Assembly (NCBI GenBank): GCA_965217265.1
Contig: CBDCHP010000006.1
Span: 62,001-126,000, forward strand
Direction: 5' to 3'
Source of the DNA: JAGRGG01 sp965217265
GTDB lineage: Bacteria; Pseudomonadota; Alphaproteobacteria; Geminicoccales; Geminicoccaceae
DNA length: 64,000 nucleotides
Shown here: in pieces, positions 42,868 to 53,788 of the stretch
Layout of the letters: each line of letters opens with the position of its first letter
How positions within the stretch are numbered: the stretch's first letter is position 1
Made by a program: the position numbers and the translations under genes
Notes under the pieces: generated by a model
What the model was told of the DNA's origin: nothing
Database searches by the model: none
Seen by the model: only the letters and a program-made list of their open reading frames with translations

Positions 42868-43854
42868 TTACCGTGCGACGCGAACATAGAGGCCCAAGTG
42901 ATCGGAGCCGGGCACGTCGATGACGCGGCGCTCGATCAGGCGCAGCTTATCGCCGGCGAGGACGTGGTCGATCGGCAGGCGCAGCGGCCAAGGAAGGAGC
43001 GAGGGCCACGTTCCCTCGACGCCGCGATCGGATCGAAGGCCGGTCGCGGCCTCGATCGAGCCGATGACGCGGCCCCAAGGCACGGCGTTGAAGTCGCCGA
43101 ACAGCACGGTGGCCGCGCCTTTATCGCGCACGAAGGCGCTGAAATCCTTGCCCTGCAGCATCTGCTTGGTGACGGCGCCCTTGGGCAGCGGCCGGTAAAG
43201 GTGCGTGCCGACGATGTCGATCGGCCCCGCACCCGTCTCGATCCTCAAGGCGGCGGCGTAGCCCTTGGCCACCAGGGTCGAGGGCGTGCCTTTTAGCCGC
43301 GACAGGACGGCGACGTCGCAGCGCGCCTCATCGATGCAGGTGCTAACAAAGGGGTAGGCGTCGCCCCAAAGGGTGCCCAAGTCCCGCCGCCAGCGGCGGT
43401 CTACCTCGGCCAGCACGACGACGTCCGGGTCGAGTTCGCGGATGCGCTCGGCGACCGCGGCCCGCTCGGCGTTGTCCTGCAGCACGTTGGCGAACATGAT
43501 CGCAACGCCGCCGTCGCCCGCGGCGGCGGGCTTGCCGCCGAGATCCGGGTCGATCGCCGCCACCTGGACGACGCAGCACAAGCCGGCAAGCCCTGCCTTG
43601 GCCCAGCGGCGCAGGCCGAGCCACAGGAGGGTGAGGGCGCCCGTGCCGAGGCACGCTTGGAGCAGGAACTGAACGAGCAGGTCGGCGATCGAGCTGTAGG
43701 TCTTGAGCGGGACCGCGAGCGTGAAGACGAGGCTCGCGAGCGTGGCGAGGTTGGCGCCGAGGGTCAGCGCCGGGCAGACGCGCCGCCGCCACGGCGAGCG
43801 GCCGAGCGCCTCGGCCCGGCGACTCCGCCCGTCCGCCGCCGTCGAGGCCGTCAC
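42868..43854 (-). CDS. Endonuclease/exonuclease/phosphatase family protein, membrane-anchored
   Basis: The 328-residue protein has three hydrophobic segments in its first 100 residues and then an EEP catalytic domain: AIMFANVLQDNAE, LAEVDRRW, VGTHLYRP, LFGDFNAVPW and the final GSDHLGLYV with the catalytic His. Relatives are phosphodiesterases acting on lipids or nucleic acids at the membrane; the substrate cannot be told. It is convergent with iorAB across a long palindrome. Confidence 0.87.
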   Translation of the reverse strand: MTASTAADGRSRRAEALGRSPWRRRVCPALTLGANLATLASLVFTLAVPLKTYSSIADLLVQFLLQACLGTGALTLLWLGLRRWAKAGLAGLCCVVQVAAIDPDLGGKPAAAGDGGVAIMFANVLQDNAERAAVAERIRELDPDVVVLAEVDRRWRRDLGTLWGDAYPFVSTCIDEARCDVAVLSRLKGTPSTLVAKGYAAALRIETGAGPIDIVGTHLYRPLPKGAVTKQMLQGKDFSAFVRDKGAATVLFGDFNAVPWGRVIGSIEAATGLRSDRGVEGTWPSLLPWPLRLPIDHVLAGDKLRLIERRVIDVPGSDHLGLYVRVAR

Positions 43855-44047
43855 GGGCCTCCCTCCACGCTTACGGTCCTGCGACGGCGGTGCTCACGCA
43901 ATGTCATGACGCATCAATCCGGCTCGATCTCTTGGTCTGAATGGCGTCCATCTTGGCACATCTTACTTAACAACTACTCAACAAAATCGTGCGAGCGCCG
44001 CCGCTAGGATGTAGCATCGAGCATGACCTGCGGGTGTCGTCCTCGGT

Positions 44048-44572
44048 TCAGGACTGGGACTGCTTCAGGGCATAATAGGCGACGCTGAGCCCACCAAACA
44101 GAATCCATCGCTCGAACCGCAGCCCGACCTTATCAATCACATGCAACGACGCCTTGTTCTCGGGCAGCGCCATCGCGATGACACGGGATAGGCCGGCTTT
44201 CATGAACGCGAAGTCGCGCGCGGCGATCGCGGCCTCGGCCGCCAAGCCGCGGCCCCAGGCGGAACTGTCGAGCATGTAGAGGATCTCGGTCTCACCGCCC
44301 ATCTCGGGCAGGCGCCGCAGCCCGGTGTGGCCAAGAAGTCGGCCGCTGGTCGCTTCGATGACGGCCCAGGGTCCGTAACCGACCTTGTCCCACTGCGCCG
44401 CGAAGTCCAAGACAATCCGTTTCGTGATCTCGTCGGCTTGCTGCACCGTCGCTTCGCCGCCGGGCAAATGACGGACCACCTCCGGCTTTGCGCGTATCGC
44501 GGCGTAAGCCGCCACGTCGTCCGGCTCGAAAGGTTGCAGCAACATTCGATCGGTCTCGATCGTGCGGAGCAT
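44048..44572 (-). CDS. GNAT-family N-acetyltransferase, RimJ-like
   Basis: The 174-residue protein begins TIETDRMLLQPFEPDDVAAY, the standard start of RimJ/RimL-type acetyltransferases, and has WGRGLAAEAAIAARDFAF for acetyl-CoA binding, then LPENKASLHVIDKVGL. It would acetylate an N-terminus or small amine. Nothing in the context points to a substrate. The 193 bases upstream of its neighbour (43855-44047) hold no gene. Confidence 0.88.
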   Translation of the reverse strand: MLRTIETDRMLLQPFEPDDVAAYAAIRAKPEVVRHLPGGEATVQQADEITKRIVLDFAAQWDKVGYGPWAVIEATSGRLLGHTGLRRLPEMGGETEILYMLDSSAWGRGLAAEAAIAARDFAFMKAGLSRVIAMALPENKASLHVIDKVGLRFERWILFGGLSVAYYALKQSQS

Positions 44573-44758
44573 GATGCCTAGTCTAAAACGAAGGTTTCAA
44601 TTGTCTTGGGGCCATATCGTGCCCCGACCGGCGCGAAGGCGAGATGTCTCAGGTCATATCTTCGCCGAATGTGGTCAACGTACGCGAAGCGTTCCGGCAC
44701 CATCACCCGCCGAAGCGCAGCGCCCGCGGCGGATCGGGGAACGGGTCGGCACCCGCGA

Positions 44759-45115
44759 TCAGAGTGGCGAGGTAGCGCAGTACGCCGCCATCGCCCCCAC
44801 CTCGAACGGCTTGTCGATCACGGCGAGGGCACCGTGGAGACCGGTTGGCAGGAGGTTGGCTTGGCCCGTGACGAAGACGGCGCGCCCGATTCCTTCCTCG
44901 GCCATCATGGCTGCGACCCTCGGTCCGGTGAGGCCGTCGTTGAGGTTTAGGTCGAGGAGTGCGAGGTCGGGCCGGCGGGCGCGGACGAGGCCGAAGGCGT
45001 TGGCGGAGTCCATCGCCGTTCCGACGACCTCGAAACCCGCCTCGGCGAGCAGGGCTTCGAGTTCCATCGCCAGCAATGCCTGATCTTCAACCACGAGTGC
45101 CCGAGGCTTGACCAT
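44759..45115 (-). CDS. Single-domain response regulator
   Basis: The 118-residue protein is a receiver domain: acidic pair VVEDQ near residues 8-12, phosphoacceptor Asp in LALLDLNLND near 54, Thr/Lys motifs VFVTG near 82 and IDKPFE near 100. There is no output domain. It starts 215 bp from the divergent histidine-kinase-like gene; single-domain receivers next to HWE/HisKA_2 kinases are typical of alphaproteobacteria and often relay phosphate. Confidence 0.88.
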   Translation of the reverse strand: MVKPRALVVEDQALLAMELEALLAEAGFEVVGTAMDSANAFGLVRARRPDLALLDLNLNDGLTGPRVAAMMAEEGIGRAVFVTGQANLLPTGLHGALAVIDKPFEVGAMAAYCATSPL

Positions 45116-45330
45116 GAACGAACCCGGTTGTTGCAGGTCCACCGTTCGACGGTGTCGAGGGTGGGCCGCTCGTCTAAGAAGCGTCTCATCCACCTTTGCG
45201 TTCCTACCATCGCTCGAATACACCCGCGGGTGCGTCGGTCAGCGTCATGTTCCTGACCGACGCGGCACATGAGGGGCGTAAGAGAAGGTGGAACGATAGG
45301 ACTCTTACTTCTTCGCGTGTAACGAGGGAA

Positions 45331-45930
45331 ATGCTCGATACGTCCGCCGACCAGGACTCCACCGCCGAGATCCGTTATCGTACCGCCGACCGTCTGCAAA
45401 TCGTCAGCAGCCTAATCAAGTTTCGCCTGCGCCGCGCCACCGGCGAGGAGGCCCGGCGGGAACTCGTGTGGTTGCTCGACGCCGTGACGGCGCTCGGCAT
45501 GTTGCAGGATCGGCTCGGTACCAAGCGGGGGATTAATTTCGCCGGCTACCTGCGCGAGACCGGCCTGTTCTGGCGGCGCGTCGTCGCGAATCGCGGCATC
45601 GTCGTCGCGGTCGACGCGGGCGACGTCTTCGTGCCGCGAGCGAAGGCGACGACCTTGGCCCTCATCGTTCACGAACTCGTCGGCAACGCGGTCGAGCACG
45701 CCTTTCCCGACGGGGTGGGCGGGCGGATCGAGATCACGCTCAAGCCCGCCGACGGGCGCGGCGCCGAACTCGCCGTGACCGATCACGGGAAAGGCTTTGA
45801 GCAAACCGACAGGGATGCTAGTATGGGTGGTCTCAATCTCGCCCGGCAGCTCGCGACCCAACTCGGCGGGTCGTTCGACATCGACACGCGCCACAGCACG
45901 AAGGCGATGGTCGTCTTCCCGGTTGGCTGA
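45331..45930 (+). CDS. HisKA_2/HWE-like histidine kinase, phospho-acceptor His apparently missing
   Basis: The 199-residue protein has the LQIVSSLIKFRLRRA segment of HisKA_2 dimerisation domains near residues 22-36 and an HATPase domain with HELVGNAVEHAFPDG (N box) and VTDHGKGFEQ (G1). In relatives the segment before LQ reads H-R-V-K-N-N; here it is Y-R-T-A-D-R, so the usual phospho-accepting His is a Tyr. No sensor domain is present. Start ATG 45331 with GAGGG upstream. The crp-type gene begins 10 bases after the stop. It may act as phosphatase, scaffold or ATP-dependent partner instead of a normal kinase. Confidence 0.78.
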   Translation: MLDTSADQDSTAEIRYRTADRLQIVSSLIKFRLRRATGEEARRELVWLLDAVTALGMLQDRLGTKRGINFAGYLRETGLFWRRVVANRGIVVAVDAGDVFVPRAKATTLALIVHELVGNAVEHAFPDGVGGRIEITLKPADGRGAELAVTDHGKGFEQTDRDASMGGLNLARQLATQLGGSFDIDTRHSTKAMVVFPVG

Positions 45931-45940
45931 AGGATCAGGC

Positions 45941-46678
45941 ATGGCGTATCTCGGCGGGCTGCTCCGACTCGGGCGCGGGCACGGGGAGAACCGCCTTCTA
46001 GCCGCGCTCGCGCCCGACGACATGACGGCCCTCCTGCCGCACCTGGAGGTCGTCGACCTCCCGCTCGGCCGGGTGCTCTACGAGGCCGGCGAGCCGCTGA
46101 CGCAGGGCTACTTCTTCCACGACAGCATCGCCTCGCAGGTGGCGGTGATGGCCGACGGCCAAGTGGCCGAGATGGCGACGATCGGGCGCGAGGGCGTGCT
46201 CGACCTCGTCACGCTCCTCGGCGGCGGCGAGGCGTTCGGACGCTTCACGGTGCAACTGCCGGGCAGCGCCTCGCGCATTCCCGTCAACCGATTGATCGAG
46301 GTGTGCCAGACCAACCCGAACGTGGAGCGGATGCTGCTCCGCTTCACCCAGGCGTCCTTGCACCAAGCCCTGCAACTCGTCGCCTGCAACGCGCTCCACC
46401 CGGTCGAGGCGCGCTGCTGCCGCTGGATCTTGATGACGCACGACCGCGTCGGGCGCGCCGGCTTCCCGCTGACGCACGAGTTCCTGGCGCAGATGCTGGG
46501 CGTCCACCGGCCGACGGTGAGCGTGGTGGCGCGGACCCTGCAGACGGCGGGGCTGATCACCACGCGCCGCGGCGCCATCACCGTCACCGACCGGGCCGGG
46601 CTCGAAGAGAGTGCCTGCGAGTGCTACGGCGTCATCCGCCGCGCCTTCATCCGGCTGCTGCCGGGGACGTATAACTGA
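45941..46678 (+). CDS. Crp/Fnr-family transcriptional regulator
   Basis: The 245-residue protein has an N-terminal cyclic-nucleotide-binding-like domain (LPLGRVLYEAGEPLTQGYF, MATIGREGVLDL) and a C-terminal winged helix with LTHEFLAQMLGVHRPTVSV as recognition part. FNR-type cysteines are not arranged for an Fe-S cluster, so it is not an oxygen sensor of that kind. AAGGA lies six bases before ATG 45941, ten bases after the kinase-like gene, so both share a transcript and probably a stress or light-response pathway. Confidence 0.9.
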   Translation: MAYLGGLLRLGRGHGENRLLAALAPDDMTALLPHLEVVDLPLGRVLYEAGEPLTQGYFFHDSIASQVAVMADGQVAEMATIGREGVLDLVTLLGGGEAFGRFTVQLPGSASRIPVNRLIEVCQTNPNVERMLLRFTQASLHQALQLVACNALHPVEARCCRWILMTHDRVGRAGFPLTHEFLAQMLGVHRPTVSVVARTLQTAGLITTRRGAITVTDRAGLEESACECYGVIRRAFIRLLPGTYN

Positions 46679-46734
46679 GGCGTCAGGGCGTTTACCGGGC
46701 CCTGACCCAACCGGCGTAGCCTCGCGCACAGTCC

Positions 46735-46903
46735 TGTCACCCTCCGTCTTTTCATTGTCACCCTCCGGCTTGACCGGAGGGTCTAATCCGTTGCCGAACA
46801 CCTCGGCCGACGAGAGAAGGGTTCACCGGCAGCGCTTCAACCTTGAACGTTGTCGCGGGCTTGAGGGGGCAATGGACCCTCCGGTCGAGCCGGAGGGTGA
46901 CGG
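46735..46903. repeat. Cluster of dispersed palindromes between crp-type gene and polA
   Basis: Full units at 46756-46787 (ACCCTCCGGCTTGACCGGAG) and, inverted, at 46873-46903 (ACCCTCCGGTCGAGCCGGAG), with a broken unit at 46735. They lie between convergent genes and can form strong hairpins on both strands. The rest of 46679-46927 is empty of genes. Confidence 0.65.
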
Positions 46904-46927
46904 CCGGAGCGGGCACGCGCCGTTTCT

Positions 46928-49639
46928 TTAGTGCGCCGTCCCCCAGCCGGCACCCGTGCCGACCTCCACCACCAGCGGCACGGCGAGCGTCGCCGCGGCC
47001 TCCATCACCTCTTTCAAGCGCCCGCCCAAACGCCCCGCCTCGGCCTCGGGCGCCTCCAGGACCAGTTCGTCGTGGACTTGGAGGAGGAGGCGGGCCTCGA
47101 AGCCCTCCTCCTTGAGCGTGCGGTCGACCCCGATCATCGCGCGCTTCATGATATCGGCGGCGGTGCCCTGGATCGGGAAGTTGATCGCGGCGCGCTCGGC
47201 GTAGGCGCGGCGCTGGAAGTTCTTATCGTTGACCTCGGGGATGTGGCAGCGGCGCCCGTCGAGCGTCGTGACGTAGCCCTTGGCGCGGGCCTCCTCCTTC
47301 ATCCGCTCCATGTAGTCGCGAATACCGGGATACTGCTCGAAGTAGAGGTCGATGTAGGCGCGCGCCACGCCCTGGTCGATGCCGAGGCGCTGGGCGAGGC
47401 CGAAGGCGCCGATACCGTAGATGATGCCGTAGTTGATCGTCTTGGCGCGGCGCCGCATGTCGCCGCCGGTCTCGCTTAAAGGCACCTTGAACATCTGCGA
47501 CGCGGTCACGGCGTGGATGTCGATGTCGTTGGCGAAGGCTTCGCGCAGCGCCCCGATGTCGGCGACGGAGGCGAGGATGCGCAACTCCACCTGCGAGTAG
47601 TCGGCCGAGATCAGGAGGTTGCCCTTCTCCGCGACGAAGGCTTGGCGGATCTTGCGGCCCTCCTCGGTGCGGATCGGGATGTTTTGCAGGTTCGGCTCGT
47701 TCGAGGACAGGCGGCCCGTCGCCGTCGCCGCCATCGAGAACGAGGTGTGGACCCGGCCCGTCCGCGGGCTGATGTCCTCGGCCAGCGCCTCGGTGTAGGT
47801 CCGGGTCAGCTTTTGCAACTGACGCCAGTCGAGGACGACGCGCGGCAGTTCGTGGCCTTGCAGCGCCAAGTCCTCCAGGACGTTGGCGCCGGTCGCGTGG
47901 GCGCCGGTCTTGGTCTTGCGCCCGGCGCTGAGGCCCATCTCGTCGAACAGAAGTTCGCCCAACTGCTTGGGCGAGCCGGGATTGAACGGGCGGCCGGCCA
48001 GCTTCTGCATCGTCTCTTCGAGGGTGCGCATCCTAGCGCCGAAGGTGGCCGAGAGGTCGTCGAGGACGGCGCGGTCGACCATGATCCCGGCCGCCTCCAT
48101 CTGCACGATCACAGGGACAAGCGGGCGCTCGAAGGTCTCGTAGACGCGGGTCAGCCGCTCCTCGACCAGCCGCGCCTTCAAGACCCGCCATAAGCGCAAG
48201 GTGACGTCGGCGTCCTCGGCGGCGTAAGGGATCGCCTTATCGAGCGGCGCCTCGGGGAAGGTGATCTTCTTCGCCCCCTTGCCGCAGACCTCCTCGAAGG
48301 GGATCGTCGCGTGGTCGAGGTGGATGCCCGCCAACTCGTCGAGCCCGTGGCCGTGCAGCCCGCCGTCGAGGACGTAGGAGAGGAGGAGGGTGTCCTCGAT
48401 CGGCCTCACGACGACGCCGTCGTGGACGAGCACCCCCATGTCGTATTTCAGGTTGTGGCCGATCTTGAGGACGGACGGGTCGGCGAGAAGAGGCCTGAGG
48501 CGCTCCAGGACGGGGCCGCGCTCCAACTGGTTCGCGACGCGCGCGCCGAACTCGTCGACGTGGTTCAAGGGGACGTAGAAGCCCTCGCCGGGCTCGACGC
48601 TGAGCGAGACCCCGGCGAGGTCGGCCTCGACGACGCGAAGCGAGCTGGTTTCGGTGTCGATCGCAACAAAGCCCGCCGCCACCGCCCGCGCGATCAGCGC
48701 GTCGAGGGCGCCCATGTTGGTGATCGCGGCGTAGCGGGTCTCGACCTTGGCGCCCGCGGCCTTGGGGGTTGCGACGTTCTCGATCCGGTTCAACAGCGAG
48801 CGAAAGCCGTTCTCGGCCAAATAGGCCCGGAGGGCTTCGGCGTCGGGGGCGGTGCGCGCCACGGCGTCGAGCGGGACGGGGAGGTCGACGTCGTCCTTGA
48901 GGCCGACGAGGTCGTAGGACAGCCGCGCCATGTCGGCCTTGTCGATCAGGGTCTCGCGCCGCTTGGCCTGCTTGATCTCGCCCGCGCGCGCCAGCAGGGC
49001 CTCCAGCGAGCCGTAGGTCTGGAGGAGCTGCGCCGCCGTCTTGACGCCGATGCCGGGCACCCCCGGCACGTTGTCGGAACTGTCGCCGGCAAGGGCCAAG
49101 CAGTCGCGGACGAGGTCCGGGCCGACGCCGAAGCGGGCCTCGACCTCGGGCAGGCCGATCTCCTTGCCCTTCATCGGGTCCCAGATGCGAACGCCGTCGC
49201 ACAGGAGTTGCATCAGGTCCTTGTCGTTCGAGACGACGACGACCGGGCGCCCGTCGGCCTTGGCCGCCTTGGCGTATGAGGCGATCAGGTCGTCGGCCTC
49301 GAAGCCTTCGACCTCGACCGTCGGCAGGCCGTAGGCGCGGGCCGCCTCGCGCACGAGCGGGAACTGCGGCACCAGCTCCTCGGGCGGCTCCTGGCGGTTG
49401 GCCTTGTAGTCGGCGTACATCACGTTCCTGAACGTAGTCCGGCCGGCGTCGAAGACGACGACCATGTCGTCGTTCGGCCACTCGCCCATCAGCCGGCTGA
49501 GCATCGAGGCGAAGCCGTAGACGGCGTTGATCGGCGTGCCGTCCTTCCTCGTCATCGGCGGCAAGGCGAAGAAGGCGCGGAAGATGTAGCCCGACCCGTC
49601 GACCAGGACGAGGCGGGGCTTGGGGGCGGTCTCGGTCAT
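46928..49639 (-). CDS. polA: DNA polymerase I
   Basis: The 903-residue enzyme has the three expected domains: 5' nuclease (residues 1 to about 290, LVLVDGSGYIFRAFFALPP near the start and GDSSDNVPGVPGIG near 190), 3'-5' exonuclease (about 310-500, VAIDTETSS keeping the catalytic Asp/Glu), and polymerase (about 530-903, motif A SADYSQVELRI, motif B RRRAKTINYGIIYG, motif C QVHDELVLE). All catalytic residues are present, so proofreading should work. ATG 49639 is preferred because the longer upstream frame is not conserved-looking. Confidence 0.96.
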   Translation of the reverse strand: MTETAPKPRLVLVDGSGYIFRAFFALPPMTRKDGTPINAVYGFASMLSRLMGEWPNDDMVVVFDAGRTTFRNVMYADYKANRQEPPEELVPQFPLVREAARAYGLPTVEVEGFEADDLIASYAKAAKADGRPVVVVSNDKDLMQLLCDGVRIWDPMKGKEIGLPEVEARFGVGPDLVRDCLALAGDSSDNVPGVPGIGVKTAAQLLQTYGSLEALLARAGEIKQAKRRETLIDKADMARLSYDLVGLKDDVDLPVPLDAVARTAPDAEALRAYLAENGFRSLLNRIENVATPKAAGAKVETRYAAITNMGALDALIARAVAAGFVAIDTETSSLRVVEADLAGVSLSVEPGEGFYVPLNHVDEFGARVANQLERGPVLERLRPLLADPSVLKIGHNLKYDMGVLVHDGVVVRPIEDTLLLSYVLDGGLHGHGLDELAGIHLDHATIPFEEVCGKGAKKITFPEAPLDKAIPYAAEDADVTLRLWRVLKARLVEERLTRVYETFERPLVPVIVQMEAAGIMVDRAVLDDLSATFGARMRTLEETMQKLAGRPFNPGSPKQLGELLFDEMGLSAGRKTKTGAHATGANVLEDLALQGHELPRVVLDWRQLQKLTRTYTEALAEDISPRTGRVHTSFSMAATATGRLSSNEPNLQNIPIRTEEGRKIRQAFVAEKGNLLISADYSQVELRILASVADIGALREAFANDIDIHAVTASQMFKVPLSETGGDMRRRAKTINYGIIYGIGAFGLAQRLGIDQGVARAYIDLYFEQYPGIRDYMERMKEEARAKGYVTTLDGRRCHIPEVNDKNFQRRAYAERAAINFPIQGTAADIMKRAMIGVDRTLKEEGFEARLLLQVHDELVLEAPEAEAGRLGGRLKEVMEAAATLAVPLVVEVGTGAGWGTAH

Positions 49640-49774
49640 GCGCTCCAGGTAGCGCACCCGGGGCCGCCGCACCATATCTGGCGCGCGGAGTTGCGTTCCG
49701 CTGGCGTCGGTGCGCATAGGTTGCTAAACCCCAAAGCGATCCGAAAGACTAACGATCAACTTCAAGGTTTTATC

Positions 49775-50437
49775 ATGCGCGCAACCGTCCTGCCGATCCT
49801 GCTCGTCACCGGCCTCGCCGCCTGCGCCGGACCCAACGGGCAATCCCAGGGCATCGGCCGCGGCACGTCGATCGGTGCCGGCGCCGGTGCCGTCCTGGGC
49901 GGGGTCGCGGGTGCCATCCTCGATAAGAAGGACCGCCGCGGCGTGCCGCTCGGCGCCGCCGCGGGCGCCGCCGCCGGGGCCGGGATCGGCGCCCTGTTCG
50001 ACCGGCAGCAGCGCGCGTTCGAGCAGACGTTGGGCCAGGAGCGGGCGGCGAACGAGGTCCAGGTCGAGCGCGTGCGCGACGATCTCTTGAAGCTGACACT
50101 CGACAGCGAGGTCAGCTTCGACGTCGACAGCGCCGAACTGCGCCCGACCTTTCGCGACTCGATCGATAAGTTGGCGGGTGTTTTGAAGACCTACGACCAG
50201 ACGACGGCGCGCGTCGTCGGCTACACCGACAGCACCGGCTCGGAGGACTACAACCAGCGCCTCTCCGAGCGCCGCGCCCGGGCCGTCGCCGACATCCTGC
50301 GGGCCGACGGGGTTGCGGCCGGACGGCTGCGCACCGAAGGCCGCGGCGAGGGCGAGCCGCGCGCCACCAACGCGACCGCGGCCGGGCGCCAACTCAACCG
50401 CCGCGTCGAGATCTTCGTCAGCCCGGCCACCGCCTGA
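49775..50437 (+). CDS. OmpA-family lipoprotein with glycine-zipper region
   Basis: The 220-residue protein has a lipoprotein signal with lipobox LAAC near residue 17, a glycine-zipper segment (GAGAGAVLGGVAGAILD, then GAAAGAAAGAGIGALFD) and a C-terminal OmpA peptidoglycan-binding domain (VGYTDSTGSEDYNQRLSERR). This is the YiaD/Pal-like type that links the outer membrane to peptidoglycan. ATG 49775 is chosen as it opens the signal peptide. It diverges from polA. Confidence 0.92.
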   Translation: MRATVLPILLVTGLAACAGPNGQSQGIGRGTSIGAGAGAVLGGVAGAILDKKDRRGVPLGAAAGAAAGAGIGALFDRQQRAFEQTLGQERAANEVQVERVRDDLLKLTLDSEVSFDVDSAELRPTFRDSIDKLAGVLKTYDQTTARVVGYTDSTGSEDYNQRLSERRARAVADILRADGVAAGRLRTEGRGEGEPRATNATAAGRQLNRRVEIFVSPATA

Positions 50438-50468
50438 CGCCCTTGCCATCGCCGCCGCTTTCACTGAT

Positions 50469-50488
50469 GTTCGTTTGCGAAAACGAAC
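50469..50488. promoter_or_regulatory. GlpR-like operator upstream of glpK
   Basis: GTTCGTTT-GCGA-AAACGAAC is a perfect inverted repeat, 17 bp before the glpK start. The left half ATGTTCGTT matches nine of ten positions of the known GlpR half-site WATKYTCGWW. The repressor gene glpR follows glpK, so glycerol 3-phosphate-controlled autoregulation is likely. Confidence 0.6.
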
Positions 50489-50504
50489 CGAGGGGAGGCC
50501 ACGC

Positions 50505-52009
<1,505 letters not shown>

Positions 52010-52013
<4 letters not shown>

Positions 52014-52786
52014 CGTCGAACGGCCGCGGCGCCGAGGCGCGGCGTCAGGCCATCGTCGAGACGGTGCGGCGCGAGGGGTTCGTCACCATCGAGGCGCTGA
52101 GCGAGCGCTTCGCCGTCACGCCGCAGACGATCCGGCGCGACCTGAACGACCTCGCCGCAGCGGGCGTCCTCAACCGCCACCACGGCGGGGCCGCGCCCGG
52201 ATCGTCGGTCGAGAACATCGCCTATGCCAGCCGGCAGGTTCTCAATCCCGAGGCCAAGGCGCGGATCGCCGCCGCCGTCGCGGCCCAGATCCCAAACCAC
52301 GCCAGTTTATGCCTCAACATCGGCACGACGACCGAGGCGGTGGCGAGGGCGCTGATGGGCCACGCGGGCCTCACCGTCATCACCAACAACCTGCACGTCG
52401 CGAGCCACATGGCGGCCAAGGCCGACTTCCAGGTCATCGTCGCCGGCGGCCTCGTCCGCTCGCGCGATCTGGGCATCGTCGGCGACGCCGCGATTGACCT
52501 GATCCGGCAGTTCAAGGTCGACATCGCCGTGATCGGCATCAGCGCGATCGACGCGGACGGCACCCTCCTCGACTTCGACCCGCGCGAGGTCCGGGTCGCG
52601 CAGGCGATCATCGCCCACGCGCGCCGCGTCTTCCTCGCCGCCGACCACACCAAGTTCGGTCGCCCAGCGGTGGCACGGCTAGGGACGCTCGCCGAGATCG
52701 ACACGCTGTTCACGGATAAAGCGCCACCCGAGGGGGTGGCGGGGGTGCTGGAGGCGGGGGGTGCGCGGCTGGTGGTGGCAGGATGA
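52010..52786 (+). CDS. glpR: DeoR-family repressor GlpR
   Basis: The 258-residue protein has a DeoR-type helix-turn-helix (REGFVTIEALSERFAVTPQT, then IRRDLNDL) and a C-terminal sugar-phosphate sensor domain with LNIGTTTEAVA and the conserved FLAADHTKFGR. Start GTG 52010 overlaps the glpK stop. Linkage to glpK and the matching operator identify it as the glycerol-3-phosphate repressor. Its stop codon abuts a long palindrome. Confidence 0.92.
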
Positions 52787-52935
52787 ACGCTTCGCGTCCG
52801 CTGCGCGGGGCCTTCTTTTTCTCTTTGTCCGAGGCTGGCCTCAATGTTGAGGCCAAGTACGAGAATAAAGTTGCAAGAACAAAGAAAAAAGCCCGCGCGG
52901 CAGCCTGCCTAGCGACGCTAGGCACTGAAGCGTTC
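52785..52935. repeat. Long palindrome, copy at 52.8 kb
   Basis: GAACGCTTCGCGTCCGCTGC at the left; the right end GAAGCGTTC is its complement, though part of the right arm has diverged. The centre is the perfect palindrome GGCCTCAA-TG-TTGAGGCC. It bridges the convergent glpR and DUF815 genes and the stop codons of both overlap its outermost bases. Confidence 0.78.
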
Positions 52936-53788
52936 ACAATCCCTTGCCCAGCCTTCCCGCCAGATCCTGGATGTACTGAAACGCGACCCGGCCCGAGCGG
53001 TGGCCCCGCGTCGTGGCCCACTCCAGCGCCTCGCCCTTGCGGGCGTCCGGGTCGATGGCGAGGTCGAAGCGTTCGGCGTAGCGGCGCACCATGTCGAGGT
53101 ACGTGGCCTGATCGCAGCCGTGGAAGCCGAGCCAGAGGCCGAAGCGATCCGAGAGCGACACCTTCTCCTCGACCGCCTCGGAGGGGTGCAGCGCCGTCTC
53201 GCGCTCGTTCTCGACCGCGTGGCGCGGCATCAGGTGGCGGCGGTTCGAGGTGGCGTAGAACAAGACGTTGGCGGGCCGGCCCTCGATGCCGCCCTCCAGG
53301 ACGGCCTTCAAGGACTTGTAGGAGGTCTCGTGCGCGTCGAAGCTCAGATCGTCGCAGAAGAGAAGGCAGCGGCGTTGGGTCTGCTTCAGGTCAGACAGGA
53401 GGCGCGGTAGGGCCGCGACGTCCTCGCGGTGGATCTCGATCAGCGCCAACGGTTCGGGTGCGTCCTTGTTGACCTCGCCGTGGACCGCCTTGACGAGCGA
53501 GCTCTTGCCCATGCCGCGGGCGCCCCAGAGGAGGGCGTTATTGGCGGGAAGGCCCTTGGCAAAACGCCCCGTGTTGTCGAGCAGGATCGCGGCGACGCGG
53601 TCGATGCCGACGAGGAGGTCGAAGTCGACTCGGGCCACCGCCGCGATCGGCCGCAGGCGGGCCGCTTCGGGCTCAAAGACGAAGGCGTCGGCGCCCGTCG
53701 GGTCGAGCGGGGACGGGGGCGGAGGTGCGACGCGCTCCAGGGCGGCCGCAATCCGCGTCAGCGCCGTCAAGGTCTCTTCGTCGCTCAT
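52934..53788 (-). CDS. DUF815 family P-loop ATPase
   Basis: The 284-residue AAA-type ATPase has Walker A GARGMGKSSLV at 89-99 and Walker B LLFCDDLSFD near 140, plus SNRRHLMPRH, a signature of DUF815. The N-terminal 60 residues are less conserved. The cellular role is unknown. ATG 53788 is chosen because the family sequence starts here. The gene is convergent with glpR and divergent from yajC. Confidence 0.92.
   Translation of the reverse strand: MSDEETLTALTRIAAALERVAPPPPSPLDPTGADAFVFEPEAARLRPIAAVARVDFDLLVGIDRVAAILLDNTGRFAKGLPANNALLWGARGMGKSSLVKAVHGEVNKDAPEPLALIEIHREDVAALPRLLSDLKQTQRRCLLFCDDLSFDAHETSYKSLKAVLEGGIEGRPANVLFYATSNRRHLMPRHAVENERETALHPSEAVEEKVSLSDRFGLWLGFHGCDQATYLDMVRRYAERFDLAIDPDARKGEALEWATTRGHRSGRVAFQYIQDLAGRLGKGL

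Noticed and set aside
45116..45330. Possible EcfG-type (GGAAC...CGTT) general-stress promoter in the divergent signalling region
   Set aside because: GGAAC occurs on both strands but no properly spaced CGTT follows, and the receiver protein lacks the sigma-like domain of PhyR.
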